DNA of 64,000 nucleotides. Source: JAFGRU01 sp016934985 (GTDB lineage Bacteria > Desulfobacterota > Desulfuromonadia > Desulfuromonadales > JAAYDE01). Where the stretch lies: positions 62,001 through 126,000 of the forward strand of contig CAXXJQ010000008.1 of NCBI GenBank assembly GCA_963665045.2, given 5' to 3'. Made by a program: the position numbers and the translations under genes. Numbering within the stretch: the first letter of the stretch is position 1; every line of letters begins with the position of its first letter. Below the pieces are notes generated by a model, which was given only the letters and a program-made list of their open reading frames with translations, did no database searches and had not been told where the DNA came from. Below, one piece after another: positions 62,340 through 64,000 of the stretch.

Positions 62340-62642
62340 ATGCCGAAATTGATGTGCTGGATTACAGCCTGTCCTGGACTGCCCGACAATCAGCGTTTCT
62401 GGGACATGGTTCGTATTGATGCTCAACCCCACCGCCTGTCTCTGGATATCGACCAGGAATCGGATGCGTTGATCCGTGATCTTCAGAAAGAGGGAATTAT
62501 CGGCAAAAAAGCCGCAGCCAAAAGTTTCCGTTTCGAGTGGACTGATGACAAGGTTCTACGCCTGGTCTATCTGTTCAGCAAAAAACCGATTCCCCTGTTG
62601 CAGATCAACCTGCCGGCTGACCATCAGCAGGAGCTTTTCTGA
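62340..62642 (+). CDS. Small conserved protein, unknown (copy 2)
   Basis: 100 residues, nearly identical to the product of 58730-59032. The ATG at 62340 is the first possible start, because ATG at the position equivalent to 58712 has become ATA. Several substitutions between copies leave the frame intact, which suggests selection on the protein. It is followed immediately by a strong hairpin. Confidence 0.65.
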   Translation: MPKLMCWITACPGLPDNQRFWDMVRIDAQPHRLSLDIDQESDALIRDLQKEGIIGKKAAAKSFRFEWTDDKVLRLVYLFSKKPIPLLQINLPADHQQELF

Positions 62643-62644
62643 AA

Positions 62645-62681
62645 TTTTTAGGGCGAATAGCGAGACTATTCGCCCTAAAAA
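62645..62681 (+). terminator. Perfect 16-bp stem after the small gene (copy 2)
   Basis: TTTTTAGGGCGAATAG pairs perfectly with CTATTCGCCCTAAAAA around CGAGA and is followed by TTTT. The left arm is degenerate in copy 1. Confidence 0.75.
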
Positions 62682-62745
62682 TTTTGGGAATATGAAATGA
62701 TTTACCTTCTTTGCGGTAGATTCATTCCCAAGCTCGATAGTCTTC
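62682..62745 (+). repeat. Inner part of the dispersed repeat, copy E2
   Basis: GATTTACCTTCTTTGCGGTA and TTCATTCCCAAGCTCGATAG match copy E at about 59075-59135. Confidence 0.5.
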
Positions 62746-62824
62746 TCATAAGATGTAAAGGAATGGGGGTCCTGATATGCGTACCGGTCTAATAGCCCGC
62801 TTAACCCCCGCTTTTCACAACAGT

Positions 62825-62990
62825 CTTCAGCCACCGGACTAATTACCTGATAATCCTCTTGCCCCTTCCATCAACAGGAGTATTTTATGAAAGGTTTAAT
62901 GTTGGTTTGAAGTAGGGAAAGGGGAAAAGATGGACAGGCAAGCCGCTATAGCTGGAAAAAGCCAGATAGCGGTTTTTTTGTGAAAGTTGG
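62825..62990 (+). repeat. Cassette-like repeat R5 (copy of R2)
   Basis: Matches R2, including the terminator hairpin and the 17-residue frame (62930-62983). Confidence 0.75.
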
Positions 62991-63085
62991 GTGTCTGAAG
63001 AAATTTCTTGATATTTCAACAATGCAAGCCTGACGCCTACTTGACCATGACGCCTACTTGACCATATTTAATATTGGCAAAAAAC

Positions 63086-63214
63086 TGTTGACGGTTTTCG
63101 GGTTTCCAATGACGATTGACCATTGACAAATGACGATTCAAACCCGAGCAATGACTATTGACGGTTCACCCTGGCTCAACAATAAATGACACTTAAAAAT
63201 TGACCACTGACGGG
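63086..63214 (+). repeat. Degenerate TGAC heptamer array (copy 2)
   Basis: Matches 59459-59587 at an offset of 3,627 bp with very few changes. Confidence 0.7.
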
Positions 63215-63285
63215 TCTGGGTTGCCCTAACAGCTTTCAGCCTTAGGGCAACCAACCAAAACAAAGGACCATAATCTCCCTTGACC

Positions 63286-63600
63286 TTATGCTGCACTCAT
63301 GGGCTGAATTTTCTTCAGTTCTTTTTGGAAAAGCTGTTGGGAATCCCAGAGGTCACGCGCATTTTGGGCGTTAAGCCAGAACTGAGGCGAATTGCCGAAA
63401 AGCCTGGATAAGCGCAGGGCCATTACAGGGGTAATGGATCGTCTTTCTCTGAGAATTTCATTGATTGTCTGGCGCGATACACCCAGGGCATTCGCCAGGG
63501 ATGCCGTCGTCAGATGGTAATCCGGCATGAAATCATCGCGCAGGATTTCTCCGGGATGGGTCGGAGGAATGGTTCGTTTTTCTGTGTTTGCTAAAGTCAT
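63286..63600 (-). CDS. higA: HigA-type HTH antitoxin (copy 2)
   Basis: 104 residues, differing from copy 1 at four positions that I can see (E/D, F/Y, Y/F, E/Q), all conservative. The HTH (LANALGVSRQTINEILRERR) is unchanged. The conservative changes with an intact frame suggest the protein is still under selection although its toxin is gone. Confidence 0.9.
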   Translation of the reverse strand: MTLANTEKRTIPPTHPGEILRDDFMPDYHLTTASLANALGVSRQTINEILRERRSITPVMALRLSRLFGNSPQFWLNAQNARDLWDSQQLFQKELKKIQPMSAA

Positions 63601-63611
63601 GGTGTTAGTCC

Positions 63612-63672
63612 TTAATGATAGTCGGTTATTTCAAACCATTTGAGTTTCTTTGTCGGCAAATGTTTTAATCAT
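63612..63672 (-). pseudogene. HigB toxin remnant with internal deletion (copy 2)
   Basis: Same deletion as copy 1: MIKTFADKETQM at the start and FEITDYH at the end in another frame. The shared junction shows the deletion happened before the duplication. Confidence 0.75.
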
Positions 63673-63684
63673 GACTCAATGATA

Positions 63685-63702
63685 AACTGTCACGTGACAG
63701 TT
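63685..63702. promoter_or_regulatory. HigA operator palindrome (copy 2)
   Basis: AACTGTCACGTGACAGTT is a perfect 18-bp palindrome, one base better than in copy 1. Confidence 0.65.
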
Positions 63703-63904
63703 GCCAATCGGGTTTGTTATCCAAAGGACCGGTTAAATAATATTTTTCTCCGCGTTCTTCGCGATCTCTGCGGTAAAAAGGTTTTCCCCTAACAACCTTC
63801 AGCTTTCCCACCTGGTTTTAATGACCATTAACGGTTGACGATTCAACCTTTTCTTTTTTCAGGTTGGATTGACAGCTCTGCCACGTGTTGGTATTATTGC
63901 CAAC

Positions 63905-64000
63905 ATGGCGGCTGAGTTGCTACTCAAAGAACACCGGGTGATTGGCGAAGATGCGTTCGTCGAGTTGATAATTTGGCGTTTGCCTTCACCTGCGATGGGC
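63905..64000 (+). CDS. TumE-like toxin, copy 2 (cut by window edge)
   Basis: The first 32 codons (MAAELLLKEHRVIGEDAFVE and on) match copy 1 with changes such as L/R; the gene continues beyond the window. Confidence 0.7.
   Translation, partial: MAAELLLKEHRVIGEDAFVELIIWRLPSPAMG

Larger units (their letters stand above)
61302..64000 (+). repeat. 3.6-kb duplicated segment, copy 2 (runs off the window)
   Basis: Continues the match to copy 1 up to the right edge, where the TumE-like gene is cut. It contains a 17-bp insertion (TGACGCCTACTTGACCA doubled, 63031-63064). Differences are few in the transposase part and more frequent in the HigA and TumE parts. Confidence 0.9.

Noticed and set aside
58463..64000. 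Integron cassette array
   Set aside because: Repeats separate small genes, but I found no clear attC core pairs (RYYYAAC with GTTRRRY) in proper arrangement and no integrase in the window.

Overview
The window is a piece of a Gram-negative, anaerobe-like chromosome. Gene content fits Desulfobacterota of the Desulfuromonadales type (Geobacter / Desulfuromonas / Syntrophotalea relatives): a two-gene glycine decarboxylase (gcvPA/gcvPB) next to MetF, MetV and FolD, a three-gene ferredoxin-rich glutamate synthase, a monomeric isocitrate dehydrogenase, a PEP-CTERM protein, PAS-rich hybrid kinases and a KaiC-like/PPDK ATP-grasp fusion. The assignment is inferred from gene families; no rRNA or tRNA gene was found to confirm it.

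Layout. 0-10 kb: LysE exporter, HTH-cupin regulator with an acyl-CoA synthetase, the KaiC-like/ATP-grasp protein, a secreted cytochrome c, a PNPOx-like flavoprotein, and a TPR lipoprotein overlapping a secreted coiled-coil protein. 10-18.4 kb: a minus-strand one-carbon operon (dehydrogenase, folD, metV, metF, gcvT, gcvH, gcvPA, gcvPB) that links glycine, CO2 and methyl-tetrahydrofolate. 18.6-27 kb: FmdB-like zinc ribbon, miaA-glycosyltransferase, folK, then sucCD and icd of the TCA cycle. 27-34.6 kb: an AT-rich stretch with a PEP-CTERM protein, a B12-type radical SAM protein, a frameshifted insertion sequence, a CheW-TM-LysM fusion and a J-domain protein. 34.7-43 kb: nitrogen assimilation: ilvE, an ammonium transporter behind a sigma-54 promoter but carrying a frameshift, a short predicted RNA with a perfect sigma-70 promoter, and the split glutamate synthase. 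43-56 kb: DUF362 protein, two paralogous hybrid histidine kinases with near-identical C-terminal halves, LysE, nitroreductase, STAS-like protein, membrane protein, TenA family protein, methyltransferase.

56-64 kb is a mobile toxin-antitoxin island: a HepT/MntA-type pair, an IS110-family transposase, then a 3.6-kb segment (small unknown gene, HigA-type antitoxin whose HigB toxin has been deleted internally, TumE/TumA-like pair) that begins again inside a truncated second copy of the transposase and runs off the window end. The intergenic DNA here is full of repeats: about 160-bp cassette-like units ending in a terminator hairpin, degenerate TGAC heptamers, and palindromic operators.

An unrelated family of extragenic repeats of about 100 bp is scattered through the rest of the window, including inside the gcv operon. 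All calls come from reading the sequence and from remembered family features; no database search was run.
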